Shown one piece after another: positions 1 through 8,458 of a stretch of DNA of 64,000 bases. Source of the stretch: RGIG5612 sp050944475 (GTDB lineage: Bacteria; Bacillota; Clostridia; Lachnospirales; Lachnospiraceae). The notes beneath the pieces were generated by a model. That model ran no database searches, was not told where the DNA came from, and worked only from the letters and a program-made list of their open reading frames with translations. Both the position numbers and the translations under genes were made by a program. Position 1 is the stretch's first letter, and every line of letters begins with the position of its first letter. Where the stretch lies: contig JBMNRD010000002.1 in assembly GCA_050944475.1 (NCBI GenBank), positions 186,001 to 250,000 on the forward strand, written 5' to 3'.

Positions 1-958
1 CTGCAGCGGCAACTTTTTCATTTACATCACTGAGAACAACGCTGCCGGTTGCGATAGTTCCTGTCCAGTCGGCATCAATGCCTTCTCCGGCCTTAACAGC
101 CTCAATTGCATAGGTGTAGTATGGAGCCCAATCGATTCTTGAAGAAACGATAAAGGTGTTGGGGCATGCGGCAAGCGTTGAACCGTTGTAAGAAACATTG
201 GGAACACCTGCGGTCTCACATGCGGTAGGAGCGCCCATTGAATCGGCGTGCTGGCTGATGAGTTTGCAGCCCATGGCCATAAGTGACTGTGCGCCTTCCT
301 TTTCCTTTGTTTCATCATACCATGAGCCTGTAAAGGTAACATCCATCGTTACGGTCGGGCAAACGCTCTTTGCGCCGAGATAAAATGAGGTGTAACCGGA
401 TACAACCTCAGCATAGGTAAATGCGCCGACATAGCCCATCTTCGCTTCTTCCGCCTTGAACTCGCCGGCTTCAATCATTTCATTCATCTTCATGCCTGCA
501 GCAACACCGGCCATATAGCGGCCCATATAAATGGCTGCAAAAGCATTGTGATAGTTATCAAGTCCCTCAGTATGAGCCTTTGTTCCGGTCGCATGACAGA
601 AATGCACATCAGGATTTTCCTTCGCCGCCTCAATCATGTAATCTTCATGGCCGAAGCTGTCGGCAAATACGATGCTGCAGCCTCTCTCAACCATGGCTAC
701 GGCCTCTTCATAGCATTCCTGGCCCTCAGGGATTCCGGTTGTTATAAAGTAAGTCTTGCCCTTTACAAGTCCTAGTGCCTCACAGGCCTCCTCAAATGCT
801 TTGATAAAGTTAAGGTCATAGGTTGAGTTCTCATCATGCAGGCAGATAAGACCGACCTTGAGTGTGCCGTCATCCTTGCCGCCGGCGCAGCCTGCAAGAA
901 GACCCAGAGCGAGAATACAGGCAAGTGCCAAACATACTACTTTCTTAATTGATTTCAT
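1..958 (-). CDS. BMP-family ABC transporter substrate-binding lipoprotein (partial, C-terminus off the left edge)
   Basis: An open frame of about 319 codons runs from an ATG at 958 off position 1. The start has a strong ribosome binding site (GGAGGTAAAAA). The N-terminus is a lipoprotein signal peptide: two lysines, a hydrophobic stretch, then the lipobox LLAGC. The mature part resembles the BMP/PnrA-Med family (e.g. YNGSTLAACPNTF, FADSFGHE), which bind purine nucleosides or related ligands outside the cell for ABC uptake. It lies 66 bases downstream of xpt with no terminator between, so it is probably in the guanine-riboswitch operon. That context supports nucleoside or purine uptake. The permease and ATPase would lie beyond the window. 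Ligand identity is inferred. Confidence 0.88.
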   Translation of the reverse strand, partial: MKSIKKVVCLALACILALGLLAGCAGGKDDGTLKVGLICLHDENSTYDLNFIKAFEEACEALGLVKGKTYFITTGIPEGQECYEEAVAMVERGCSIVFADSFGHEDYMIEAAKENPDVHFCHATGTKAHTEGLDNYHNAFAAIYMGRYMAGVAAGMKMNEMIEAGEFKAEEAKMGYVGAFTYAEVVSGYTSFYLGAKSVCPTVTMDVTFTGSWYDETKEKEGAQSLMAMGCKLISQHADSMGAPTACETAGVPNVSYNGSTLAACPNTFIVSSRIDWAPYYTYAIEAVKAGEGIDADWTGTIATGSVVLSDVNEKVAAA

Positions 959-1024
959 TTTTTACCTCCGCTTTCTAATGAAAAATATAAATATCTATAA
1001 TCAATCGGTCACCCGAATTAATAG

Positions 1025-1600
1025 CTAAACGGCAAAAGTGATTCCTCCCTCGGAATCCATATCTGCTATTCTTGCAAGGGATTCCACTCTCAGGCCGCTC
1101 TCCCGCAAATTCCTGCCTCCGTCCTGAAATACTTTCTCGATTGCAATACCGGCACCGGCAATTTCTGCACCTGCCTGAGCGCAAATTTCAAGAAGTCCCT
1201 TAAGCGCACAGCCGTTCGCGAGAAAATCATCAATCAGAAGAACCCTGTCACCGGGTTGTAAAAACTGTTTTTCAACCACCACATCGTAGTCGTGGCCGTG
1301 GGTAAAAGAAGTAACCTTCGCACTATAGCAGTCTCCGGAAATATTGGCGCTTTTGTTCTTTTTTGCGAATAACAACGGCACGCCGAAGGCCTGTGCAACA
1401 GGATAGGCTATGGCAATTCCGGAGGTTTCAACCGTTAGTATCTTCGTAATCCTTTCATCCTTGAACAACTCGTAAAATTCCTTGCCCATAGCGGTCAGGA
1501 AAGAAACATCAAGCTGATGATTAAGGAAAGAACTGACCTTTAATATCTTTCCCGGGTATACCTTGCCTTCTTTAACTATCTTCTCCTCGAGTGCTTTCAT
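1025..1600 (-). CDS. xpt: Xanthine phosphoribosyltransferase
   Basis: 191 residues, the usual Xpt length. It converts xanthine and PRPP to XMP in purine salvage in the cytosol. The PRPP-binding loop is visible as VLLIDDFLANG near residues 120-130. The N-terminus MKALEEKIVKEG and the block FLNHQLDV match the family. The start ATG has AAGG upstream. It is first in an operon whose leader carries a guanine-type riboswitch and an intrinsic terminator, as for xpt in other Bacillota. A BMP-family binding lipoprotein follows. Close paralogues (hypoxanthine or adenine enzymes) are less likely because of the Xpt-type N-terminus and the riboswitch. Confidence 0.95.
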   Translation of the reverse strand: MKALEEKIVKEGKVYPGKILKVSSFLNHQLDVSFLTAMGKEFYELFKDERITKILTVETSGIAIAYPVAQAFGVPLLFAKKNKSANISGDCYSAKVTSFTHGHDYDVVVEKQFLQPGDRVLLIDDFLANGCALKGLLEICAQAGAEIAGAGIAIEKVFQDGGRNLRESGLRVESLARIADMDSEGGITFAV

Positions 1601-1630
1601 ACAATTCGCCTTGTAAATGTGCTTGAAATA

Positions 1631-1672
1631 AAAAACGGATTAAACAAAAAATGCCGGAATTCTGTTTAATCC
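1631..1672 (-). terminator. Riboswitch-controlled intrinsic terminator ahead of xpt
   Basis: A perfect 10-bp inverted repeat, GGATTAAACA/TGTTTAATCC (1637-1646 with 1663-1672), is followed on the minus strand by a run of Ts at 1631-1635. It lies between the purine aptamer and the xpt start. It therefore acts as the expression platform: ligand-bound aptamer would leave the terminator free to form. Confidence 0.8.
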
Positions 1673-1681
1673 TAAAAATCC

Positions 1682-1746
1682 GGTAGTCGTAACTTCAGGG
1701 GCGTTACGGTAGAAACATTTGGGCCTGCTATATCCAAAACTATACC
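1682..1746 (-). promoter_or_regulatory. Purine (guanine-class) riboswitch aptamer
   Basis: Read on the minus strand, the segment has the purine-aptamer layout: P1 (GGUA/UACC), a P2 stem, the conserved J2/3 GUUUCUACC, a 6-bp P3 (CGUAAC/GUUACG) and J3/1 GACUA. The specificity base is C (complement of G1686), which selects guanine or hypoxanthine rather than adenine. The loops are not the usual AUAUGG and CCGUAAA forms. L2 contains CAGG and L3 contains CCUG, which could form a 4-bp kissing interaction instead. It lies directly upstream of a terminator and xpt. Confidence 0.82.
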
Positions 1747-1776
1747 TCAACATTATTTAATTTTGATTACATGTCA

Positions 1777-1805
1777 TTTATACCATCGTAATACGACTCA
1801 GTCAA
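1777..1805 (-). promoter_or_regulatory. Sigma-A-type promoter of the xpt operon
   Basis: On the minus strand, TTGACT (1800-1805) and TATAAA (1777-1782) are separated by 17 bases. They lie about 30 bases upstream of the riboswitch P1 strand. Both boxes match the consensus at five of six positions. Confidence 0.7.
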
Positions 1806-1890
1806 CTGTGCAAAAGACAGTATTTTTGCCAAATTACTCCCTAACAAACCGTAATTATGCACAAAACCCTGACGTTACATTACCACAGAA

Positions 1891-1922
1891 TGTTGTATGG
1901 TCCGCTGAAGCGGACCGCAACA
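1891..1922. terminator. Hairpin between the FAD oxidoreductase gene and the xpt leader
   Basis: The stem is TGTTG/CAACA plus GGTCCGC/GCGGACC around a TGAA tetraloop. It lies 56 bases past the stop of the minus-strand FAD oxidoreductase, so it probably ends that transcript. There is no good T-run on the minus side, so this is a structural call only. Confidence 0.45.
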
Positions 1923-1977
1923 TAGTGTTTTGAAAATATAAACGTGAAATTCTTTTTGTTAAAAATGACGAGGGCTG

Positions 1978-3363
1978 TCAGCTTTCCGATAATTCGTCGC
2001 AGATTCCTCTTGCAACAAGCACTCCGCTTGCGGAAGCATGGGAAAGTGAATGGGTAACACCGCTGCAGTCGCCGATAATGAACAGTCCGCGGTGTTCAGT
2101 TTCAAGCCGACACGAAAGTTGTTTCACCTGCATATTGTAAAACTTAACCTCGACGCCGTACAGAAGTGTGTCCATTCCCGCTGTTCCGGGAGCAATCTTA
2201 TCAAGAGCGTAAATCATCTCAATAATTCCGTCAAGGATTCTCTTAGGGATTACAAGAGAAAGATCCCCTGCCGTTGCCTTGAGTGTGGGGCGGGTAAAGT
2301 TCTCGTCTATTCTCTTTTGTGTGCTTCTCCGTCCGTCAATCAGGTCACCGAAGCGCTGTACCAATACGCCGCCTCCGAGCATGTTTGATAACCTCGCAAT
2401 GCTTTCAGCATAGGCCGTGCTGTCATTAAACGGCTCAGTGAAGTGTTTTGCCACAAGCAGGGCGAAATTGGTATTTTCAGTATGCATCGCCGGATCCTCG
2501 AAGCTATGCCCGTTAACGGTTACAATGCCGTTGGTATTTTCATTAACTACATAGCCATGGGGATTCATGCAGAAGGTTCTGACAAAATCACCGTATTTAA
2601 TCGTTTTATAAACAATCTTGCTTTCATACAATTCATCGGTCAGTTTGGAAAATATTTCTGCAGGAAGCTCTACCCTGACCCCGATGTCCACCCGGTTGCT
2701 TACTGTACCGATATTCAGCTCCTTGCACACCCCTTCAATCCATCTGCTGCCGCTTCGTCCGACAGAAACAATGCATATCGGTGAATAATAAGTCTCATCT
2801 TCAGTTATAACATCATATCCGCCGGGGGCAGCTTTTATAGTCTTTACGGCTGTATTAAAGTAGAAATCCACCTTGTCCTTAAGATGCTCATAAAGGTTTC
2901 CCAGAACTACATAATTTCTGTCGGTTCCGAGGTGTCTGACCGAAGCATCAAGAAGACGCAGCTGGTTCTGCATGCACAATTTCTTTATGCTTGTATTGGT
3001 AGTAGAATAAAGTTTCGCGCCCTCGCCGCCGTGCATCATGTTAATTCCGTCAACGTACTCCATCAACTCCGTTGCCTTATCCTTGCCGATATACCCATGA
3101 AGATTACCGCCGAAATCATTGGTGATGTTATATTTGCCGTCCGAAAAGGCTCCCGCTCCGCCGAAGCCTCTCATGACTGCACAGGTTTTGCAATGAATAC
3201 AGGACTTGACCTTGTCACCGTCGATGGGACATTTTCTATCCTTTAGGGGCGCGCCTTCCTCAAAAACGGCAATATTAAGAGCACCGTTGAGCCTGGTCAG
3301 CTCATAGGCAGCAAAAATCCCGCCGGGGCCGGCGCCGATAATTGTAACGTCATAATTTTTCAT
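1978..3363 (-). CDS. NAD(P)/FAD-dependent oxidoreductase (FAD-dependent dehydrogenase family)
   Basis: 461 residues. The N-terminal dinucleotide-binding motif IIGAGPGGIFAA (residues 8-19) marks a Rossmann-fold flavoprotein. A cysteine-rich stretch (CPID, CIHCKTC, residues 45-62) precedes GFGGAGAFSDGKYN. A C-terminal FAD-contact segment, LFIIGDCSG, lies near residue 430. This pattern fits a broadly distributed family of uncharacterised FAD-dependent dehydrogenases. The substrate is unknown. It lies 15 bases downstream of the TraX-like gene and probably shares its transcript with dut. Confidence 0.8.
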   Translation of the reverse strand: MKNYDVTIIGAGPGGIFAAYELTRLNGALNIAVFEEGAPLKDRKCPIDGDKVKSCIHCKTCAVMRGFGGAGAFSDGKYNITNDFGGNLHGYIGKDKATELMEYVDGINMMHGGEGAKLYSTTNTSIKKLCMQNQLRLLDASVRHLGTDRNYVVLGNLYEHLKDKVDFYFNTAVKTIKAAPGGYDVITEDETYYSPICIVSVGRSGSRWIEGVCKELNIGTVSNRVDIGVRVELPAEIFSKLTDELYESKIVYKTIKYGDFVRTFCMNPHGYVVNENTNGIVTVNGHSFEDPAMHTENTNFALLVAKHFTEPFNDSTAYAESIARLSNMLGGGVLVQRFGDLIDGRRSTQKRIDENFTRPTLKATAGDLSLVIPKRILDGIIEMIYALDKIAPGTAGMDTLLYGVEVKFYNMQVKQLSCRLETEHRGLFIIGDCSGVTHSLSHASASGVLVARGICDELSES

Positions 3364-3378
3364 AGAAATCCGCTTCCT

Positions 3379-4110
3379 TTATTGTCCGACCGCACGTATT
3401 AAGAAAATAGTCGCCAAATGGGCCGGGTAGTAAATGTAAAACAAATACTTAAGGTTTATTTTGCCACGTTTGCCACTATACGATAAAAGTGGAATTAAAG
3501 CAAGATATGAAAACCACTGAATCTGAAAACCATACCGGATACCGGCATTCAATGCGATAGGAGCCATGAAGACAGCCATGAGGAAAATGCTTAGCAGGTG
3601 TTTTTTGTTTTCGGAAACTTTGTCGGGTAAAAGATTCGGTAAAAATGCTCCCACGGGAAGAAGACATCCGAAATACCCGTAATCTATTCCCTTAAGAAGC
3701 AAGTCCACAACACAAGCAAAGGAAAGCAATACTACAAACCCGACCGCATATGCAATTCTTTTAATTATGGGTGATTGTTTGTCAAGTATTACCCTCTTCA
3801 GACAGAAAATCATGGCAATCGAGAAAGAAAAGGAAATCAATATTCCCATATACAAGGTTTTAGCAACAAAATACAGCGCAATCTGGCAGCCGAGTCCGAG
3901 CCCGAAAACGCTCATAAAATAACGAATCGGAGATCTCGTGTGCAAACACCCTTGGGCAATCATGTACGCAAAAATCGGAAATGCAATCCTTCCGACTATT
4001 CGAAACCACAAAACACCGGGAAACAGAAAAAAACCGATATGATCGATGGTCATTGTAATCAGCCCGACAATTTTAAGCAGGTTTCCGTTTAAGAATCTGA
4101 TTTTATCCAT
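3379..4110 (-). CDS. TraX family membrane protein
   Basis: 243 residues from an ATG at 4110 preceded by AAGGGA. A longer reading from 4149 would overlap dut and lacks a ribosome binding site. The sequence is mostly hydrophobic with several membrane segments. It carries the family's early block LLKIVGLITMTIDHIG followed by RIAFPIFAYMIAQG. In conjugative plasmids TraX acetylates pilin, but chromosomal homologues in Bacillota are uncharacterised membrane proteins, possibly acyltransferases. No conjugation genes are nearby. It lies between dut and an FAD oxidoreductase on the same strand. Confidence 0.8.
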   Translation of the reverse strand: MDKIRFLNGNLLKIVGLITMTIDHIGFFLFPGVLWFRIVGRIAFPIFAYMIAQGCLHTRSPIRYFMSVFGLGLGCQIALYFVAKTLYMGILISFSFSIAMIFCLKRVILDKQSPIIKRIAYAVGFVVLLSFACVVDLLLKGIDYGYFGCLLPVGAFLPNLLPDKVSENKKHLLSIFLMAVFMAPIALNAGIRYGFQIQWFSYLALIPLLSYSGKRGKINLKYLFYIYYPAHLATIFLIRAVGQ

Positions 4111-4129
4111 AAAATCCCTTTTAATTCCG

Positions 4130-4585
4130 CTATCTCCCGGTGCTTCCAAAGCCGCCCTTACCTCTTACGGTTTTACTCAGCTCGTCAACTTCGTTCCAAT
4201 CAGCGTTAAGAAACGGAATAATAACCAACTGGGCAATTCTCTCCCCCGGCTCTACTACTCTGTCCTCCTTTGAGTGGTTAAACAGCGATACCATTATCTC
4301 ACCCCTGTAATCCGCATCAATAACACCGACCTTATTGGAAGGCGCCAGCCCTTTTTTGGTTGCAAGCCCGCTCCGGGCAAATATCAGTCCCGCAAATCCT
4401 TCAGGTATCTCCATGGCAAAGCCTGTATGTACAAGGTATGCCTCGCCCGCCTTAATTGTCACGGGTTTATCCAGACATGCATATAAATCGGCACCCGCAC
4501 TGTATTCGGAGCCGTAAGCCGGAATCACCGCATTCTCATTCAGTTTTTTTATATTGATTTTTCTTGTATTTCTCTCATAAACCAT
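4130..4585 (-). CDS. dut: dUTP diphosphatase (trimeric dUTPase)
   Basis: 151 residues, typical of trimeric dUTPases. It hydrolyses dUTP to dUMP and pyrophosphate, keeping uracil out of DNA and supplying dUMP for thymidylate. All five family motifs can be followed: SAGADLYA, GLIFARSG, GVIDADYRG, GERIAQLV and the C-terminal GKGGFGSTG arm that closes on the nucleotide. The start ATG has AGAGGA upstream. The TraX-like gene follows after 19 bases. Confidence 0.96.
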   Translation of the reverse strand: MVYERNTRKINIKKLNENAVIPAYGSEYSAGADLYACLDKPVTIKAGEAYLVHTGFAMEIPEGFAGLIFARSGLATKKGLAPSNKVGVIDADYRGEIMVSLFNHSKEDRVVEPGERIAQLVIIPFLNADWNEVDELSKTVRGKGGFGSTGR

Positions 4586-4731
4586 TGTTCTATCCTCTTC
4601 TTTGCATCTTGCGGATTCAGTGCTTTTATTTTAGCACATGCAGTCATAAAACAAAAGTTATCGGCAAACATGTTCCGTGACTGAAACTCAAGCTGAAACT
4701 AACAGATTATATGTATCAAATTAAAATACTG

Positions 4732-4764
4732 AAAAAGATGCTGCCGTAAATACGACAGCATCTT
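4732..4764 (-). terminator. Intrinsic terminator downstream of guaB
   Basis: A stem AAGATGCTG/CAGCATCTT (4735-4743 with 4756-4764) is followed on the minus strand by a T-run (4732-4736). It lies just past the guaB stop. Confidence 0.9.
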
Positions 4765-4781
4765 GGTTTAAAAAACAAATA

Positions 4782-6239
4782 TCAATCCGTGGAATAATTC
4801 GGAGATTCCTTGGTGATTTGAATATCGTGCGGATGGCTCTCCCTTAACGCCGCCGAGGTCATCTTGATGAACCTGCCGTTTGCTTTCAGTTCTTCGATGG
4901 TGGTTACGCCACAGTATCCCATGCCGGAACGAAGTCCGCCTATAAGCTGATAAACGGAATCCTCAACCGAACCCTTGTAAGCAACGCGTCCTTCAACGCC
5001 TTCAGGAACAAGTTTCTGTGAATCAGCCTGAAAATATCTGTCCTTACTTCCGGCTTCCATGGCTGCTATAGAACCCATTCCTCTGTAGACTTTATACTTA
5101 CGTCCCTGATACAATTCAAAATCTCCGGGACTCTCATCACAGCCCGCAAACAGACTGCCAATCATAACAACATTTGCTCCGGCTGCAATTGCCTTGGTAA
5201 TATCTCCTGAATACTTGATGCCGCCGTCGGCGATAATCGGAACTCCGTAAGCATCGGCTGCCTTATAGCAATCCATGATTGCTGAAATCTGGGGAACGCC
5301 GATACCTGCAATAATGCGGGTTGTGCATATAGAGCCCGGCCCGATACCGACCTTGACACAGTCGGCACCGGCCTCAATAAGTGCCTTACAAGCCTCTCCG
5401 GTAGCCACATTCCCCGCGATGACGGGAAGGTCGGGAAATGCGTCTTTTATTATTTTTAGTGTATTGATAACATTCTTTGAATGGCCGTGAGCGGAATCAA
5501 GCACCACCACGTCAACTGCCGCATCAAAAAGGGCCTGAACACGCTCCAGCACATTACTTGTGATTCCTATGGCCGCACCGCAAAGCAGTCTTCCCTGTGC
5601 ATCCTTGGCTGAGTTGGGATAACGAATCTGTTTCTGGATATCCTTAATTGTAATAAGCCCCTTCAGATTGAACTCTTCATCCACAACAAGAAGCTTTTCC
5701 TTGCGTGCCTCGCCTAAGATTTCCTTTGCCTCATCAAGAGTAACACCTTCGAGAGCTGTAATAAGTCCGTCCTCCTTGGATGTCATGCGTTCTTTTACCT
5801 TCTTGGTCATGTCGGTTTCAAAGCTCATGTCACGATTGGTGATAATTCCCACCAGCTTCGTGCCCTCGGTAATGGGTACCCCGGAAATACGGTATTTGGA
5901 CATCAGGGCGTTGGCATCCCTTAAGGTGTGCTCTGGAGACAGAAAGAACGGATCGGTAATTACGCCGTGTTCAGACCGTTTGACCATATCAACTTCAACG
6001 GCCTGCTGCTCCGGTGTCATATTCTTGTGAATAATTCCGATTCCGCCTTGCCTTGCCATAGCAATGGCCATGCGATTCTCGGTAACAGTGTCCATGCCGG
6101 CACTCATCAGCGGGATATTCAGCTGAATCTGCTTTGTCAACATAGTCTGAAGACTGACTTCATTTCCGATGTGCTCCGAATACTGCGGTATCAACAGCAC
6201 ATCATCGAATGTAATCGCCTCTCCTATGATTTTTCCCAT
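4782..6239 (-). CDS. guaB: IMP dehydrogenase
   Basis: 485 residues, the normal length. It oxidises IMP to XMP with NAD, the committed step to GMP. The TIM-barrel catalytic domain is interrupted by a CBS pair at roughly residues 95-205. The active-site loop GPGSICTTRI carries the catalytic cysteine near residue 303, and the flap region (YRGMGSIAAM) follows. The ATG is preceded by AGGAGGAAGGAGT. It has its own promoter and terminator. The xpt operon about 4 kb away makes the same product, XMP, by salvage. Confidence 0.97.
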   Translation of the reverse strand: MGKIIGEAITFDDVLLIPQYSEHIGNEVSLQTMLTKQIQLNIPLMSAGMDTVTENRMAIAMARQGGIGIIHKNMTPEQQAVEVDMVKRSEHGVITDPFFLSPEHTLRDANALMSKYRISGVPITEGTKLVGIITNRDMSFETDMTKKVKERMTSKEDGLITALEGVTLDEAKEILGEARKEKLLVVDEEFNLKGLITIKDIQKQIRYPNSAKDAQGRLLCGAAIGITSNVLERVQALFDAAVDVVVLDSAHGHSKNVINTLKIIKDAFPDLPVIAGNVATGEACKALIEAGADCVKVGIGPGSICTTRIIAGIGVPQISAIMDCYKAADAYGVPIIADGGIKYSGDITKAIAAGANVVMIGSLFAGCDESPGDFELYQGRKYKVYRGMGSIAAMEAGSKDRYFQADSQKLVPEGVEGRVAYKGSVEDSVYQLIGGLRSGMGYCGVTTIEELKANGRFIKMTSAALRESHPHDIQITKESPNYSTD

Positions 6240-6290
6240 ACTCCTTCCTCCTGAAATTGTTTAAAATGTTACCCGAAGTGTACTAAAGCT

Positions 6291-6320
6291 ATTCTACTTT
6301 ATCATAAGCATATAGTTCAA
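6291..6320 (-). promoter_or_regulatory. Candidate guaB promoter
   Basis: On the minus strand TTGAAC (6315-6320) and TAGAAT (6291-6296) are 18 bases apart, about 50 bases upstream of the guaB start and just past the glnS stop. Confidence 0.5.
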
Positions 6321-6327
6321 GTACAAT

Positions 6328-7965
6328 TTATTGTGCCGGAAGTTTAAAAGAACTCTTCAAGGGAACGGTTCTGTTAAACACGAGCCCGCCGGCGGAAGAA
6401 TCCTTTGCGTCCACATTGAAATATCCCAATCTTACAAATTGGAAATTCTCTCCCGGCTCCGCCTCTGCCAAAGACGGTTCAACATAGCAATCGGGACATA
6501 CGGTCAGGGAATCGGGATTTATATTTTCCTCTTCATCCACAAGATTTTCGTAAAGCCTGGCCACACATTTAATTGCGTGTTTTGCGCTGACCCAGTGAAT
6601 TGTCCCCCTCACCTTGCGGCCGTCGGGACTGCTTCCGAAAAATGTCTCCGGATCATATGTGCAGCGTATCTCGGTTACCAGGCCGTTTTCATCCTTTGAG
6701 AAGCTTTCACACTTCACAAAATAAGTGCCCATCAGGCGCACCTCGTTTCCGGGATACAGCCTGTGATATTTGGCAGGAGGGTCCTCCATAAAATCCTCCC
6801 TTTCAATATACAGTTCCCTGCTGAAAGGCACCTTTCTGTAAGAAGGCTCTTCATACTCGGGGTTATCAACAAAGTCTATGTAATCAACCTTGTCCTCGGG
6901 ATAATTGTCAATTATGAGCTTAACAGGGTCAGTAACAGCCATAACTCTCTTTGCCTTCGGTTTTAAATCCTCTCTCAGGCAATATTCAAGCATGGCGTAA
7001 TCCGATGAGCTCTGGGCCTTAGCAACTCCTGACAGTTCAATAAACATCTTGATTGACTCGGGTGTAAAGCCCCTTCGCCTTAAGCCCGCAATGGTTACAA
7101 GACGCGGATCGTCCCAGCCGTCAACCACCCCGTCCGCCACCAGCTGCCTGATATATCTCTTGCCGGTAATAGTGCCGGACAAATACATTTTAGCAAATTC
7201 AATCTGTCGCGGAGGCTGCTCAAATCCGACATTATCTACAACCCATTCATACAAGGGCCTGTGGTCCTCAAATTCCATGGTGCATAGAGAATGAGTAATC
7301 CCTTCCACCGCATCCTCCATTGGATGCGCATAGTCATACAGCGGATATATACACCATTTATCGCCTGTGCGACTATGGCTTACATGGGCAACCCTGTAAA
7401 TAATCGGGTCGCGCATGTTCATATTGGGCGATGACATGTCAATCTTTGCACGTAATACCCTGCTGCCGTCAGGCACTTCCCCGTTTTTCATCCCTTCAAA
7501 AAGGGCAAGATTCTCTTCAATGCTGCGGTCCCTGTACGGACTGTTTTTGCCCGGTTTCTCATAAGAACCGCGATATTCACTGATTTCCTCCGCAGTCAGA
7601 TCACATACAAAGGCCTTGCCGTCCTTAATCAGCTTAACAGCTGATTCATACATTTTGCCAAAATAATCCGACGCAAAATACAGTCTGTCTTCAAAATCGG
7701 CGCCAAGCCACAAAACATCGGCAATGATGGACTCCACATATTCCGTCTCTTCCGTCGAGGGATTGGTATCATCAAAACGCAGATTGAAAGTTCCCCCGTA
7801 CTGCTTTGCGATTCCGTAATTTAAAAGTATGGACTTGGCATGCCCTATGTGCAGGTATCCGTTCGGCTCGGGAGGGAATCTTGTTACAACATGGTCATAA
7901 TTCCCCTCAGCCAAATCCGTGTCAATTTCCATCTCAATAAAATTTCTTGAAACTTTTTCTTCCAT
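6328..7965 (-). CDS. glnS: Glutaminyl-tRNA synthetase
   Basis: 545 residues from the ATG at 7965, preceded by GAGAGA. An upstream ATG at 8025 would add 20 unconserved residues. It charges tRNA-Gln with glutamine. The class I HIGH motif is present in PPEPNGYLHIGHAKS. At the position of the bacterial VMSKR (KMSKS-type) signature this protein reads TITGKRY, so the SK is replaced by GK. The C-terminal beta-barrel anticodon-binding region follows. Most Bacillota make Gln-tRNA by the GatCAB transamidation route, so a GlnS is a lineage-limited feature. Confidence 0.95.
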   Translation of the reverse strand: MEEKVSRNFIEMEIDTDLAEGNYDHVVTRFPPEPNGYLHIGHAKSILLNYGIAKQYGGTFNLRFDDTNPSTEETEYVESIIADVLWLGADFEDRLYFASDYFGKMYESAVKLIKDGKAFVCDLTAEEISEYRGSYEKPGKNSPYRDRSIEENLALFEGMKNGEVPDGSRVLRAKIDMSSPNMNMRDPIIYRVAHVSHSRTGDKWCIYPLYDYAHPMEDAVEGITHSLCTMEFEDHRPLYEWVVDNVGFEQPPRQIEFAKMYLSGTITGKRYIRQLVADGVVDGWDDPRLVTIAGLRRRGFTPESIKMFIELSGVAKAQSSSDYAMLEYCLREDLKPKAKRVMAVTDPVKLIIDNYPEDKVDYIDFVDNPEYEEPSYRKVPFSRELYIEREDFMEDPPAKYHRLYPGNEVRLMGTYFVKCESFSKDENGLVTEIRCTYDPETFFGSSPDGRKVRGTIHWVSAKHAIKCVARLYENLVDEEENINPDSLTVCPDCYVEPSLAEAEPGENFQFVRLGYFNVDAKDSSAGGLVFNRTVPLKSSFKLPAQ

Positions 7966-8028
7966 AATTTCTCTCATCCGATATATTTTAAAAACTTCTA
8001 TCTCCGCACATTCTATATCATGCAAACA

Positions 8029-8053
8029 GGACTGCCGGCAAATGCGGCAGCCC
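8029..8053 (-). terminator. Hairpin downstream of rplT
   Basis: On the minus strand a 9-bp stem GGGCTGCCG/CGGCAGTCC (one G-U pair) closes a 7-base loop 14 bases past the rplT stop. The T-run is weak (TGTTT), so termination is likely but not certain. Confidence 0.55.
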
Positions 8054-8066
8054 CTTGTCCGATAAA

Positions 8067-8423
8067 CTACTGAATCGCGCTTTTGGCCGTTTCAGCCAGT
8101 GTTGCAAATGCTTCTGCATCATTCACTGCCAACTCGGCAAGTATCTTTCTGTTAATCTCAACCCCTGCAAGCCTCAATCCATACATAAACCTGCTATAGG
8201 AAAGGCCGTTGATTCTTGCGGCGGCATTGATTCTTGCAATCCAAAGACGCCTGAATTGACGCTTCCTCTGCTTTCTTCCTTCATATGAGCTTGTTAGAGC
8301 CCTCATTACAGACTGCTTTGCAATTCTATACTGTTTAGATCTGGCTCCCCTGTAGCCTTTAGCCAGTTTTAATGTTCTCTTTTGTTTTTTCTTGGCATTT
8401 ACGCCACCTTTTATTCTTGCCAT
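8067..8423 (-). CDS. rplT: 50S ribosomal protein L20
   Basis: 118 residues with the L20 hallmarks MARIKGGVNAKKKQKRTL and GYRGARSKQYRIAKQ. L20 binds 23S rRNA early in 50S assembly and in Bacillota also represses its own operon by binding the infC leader. It is the last gene of infC-rpmI-rplT. The start has GAGGAAATAATAA upstream. Confidence 0.98.
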   Translation of the reverse strand: MARIKGGVNAKKKQKRTLKLAKGYRGARSKQYRIAKQSVMRALTSSYEGRKQRKRQFRRLWIARINAAARINGLSYSRFMYGLRLAGVEINRKILAELAVNDAEAFATLAETAKSAIQ

Positions 8424-8458
8424 TTATTATTTCCTCCGTTTATTCTTCCCGACAACAA

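Noticed and set aside
22..342. A minus-strand 106-codon frame at the left edge
   Set aside because: Out-of-frame shadow of the BMP lipoprotein gene, which runs off the window with a clear signal peptide and ribosome binding site.
1789..1800. Twelve bases identical to the core of a phage T7 promoter
   Set aside because: Only part of the consensus, on the wrong strand for the adjacent gene, and no T7-like polymerase or phage gene in the window; taken as chance.
3379..4149. Conjugation or pilus function for the TraX-like gene
   Set aside because: No other tra, relaxase or type IV secretion genes are in the window; the neighbours are housekeeping genes.
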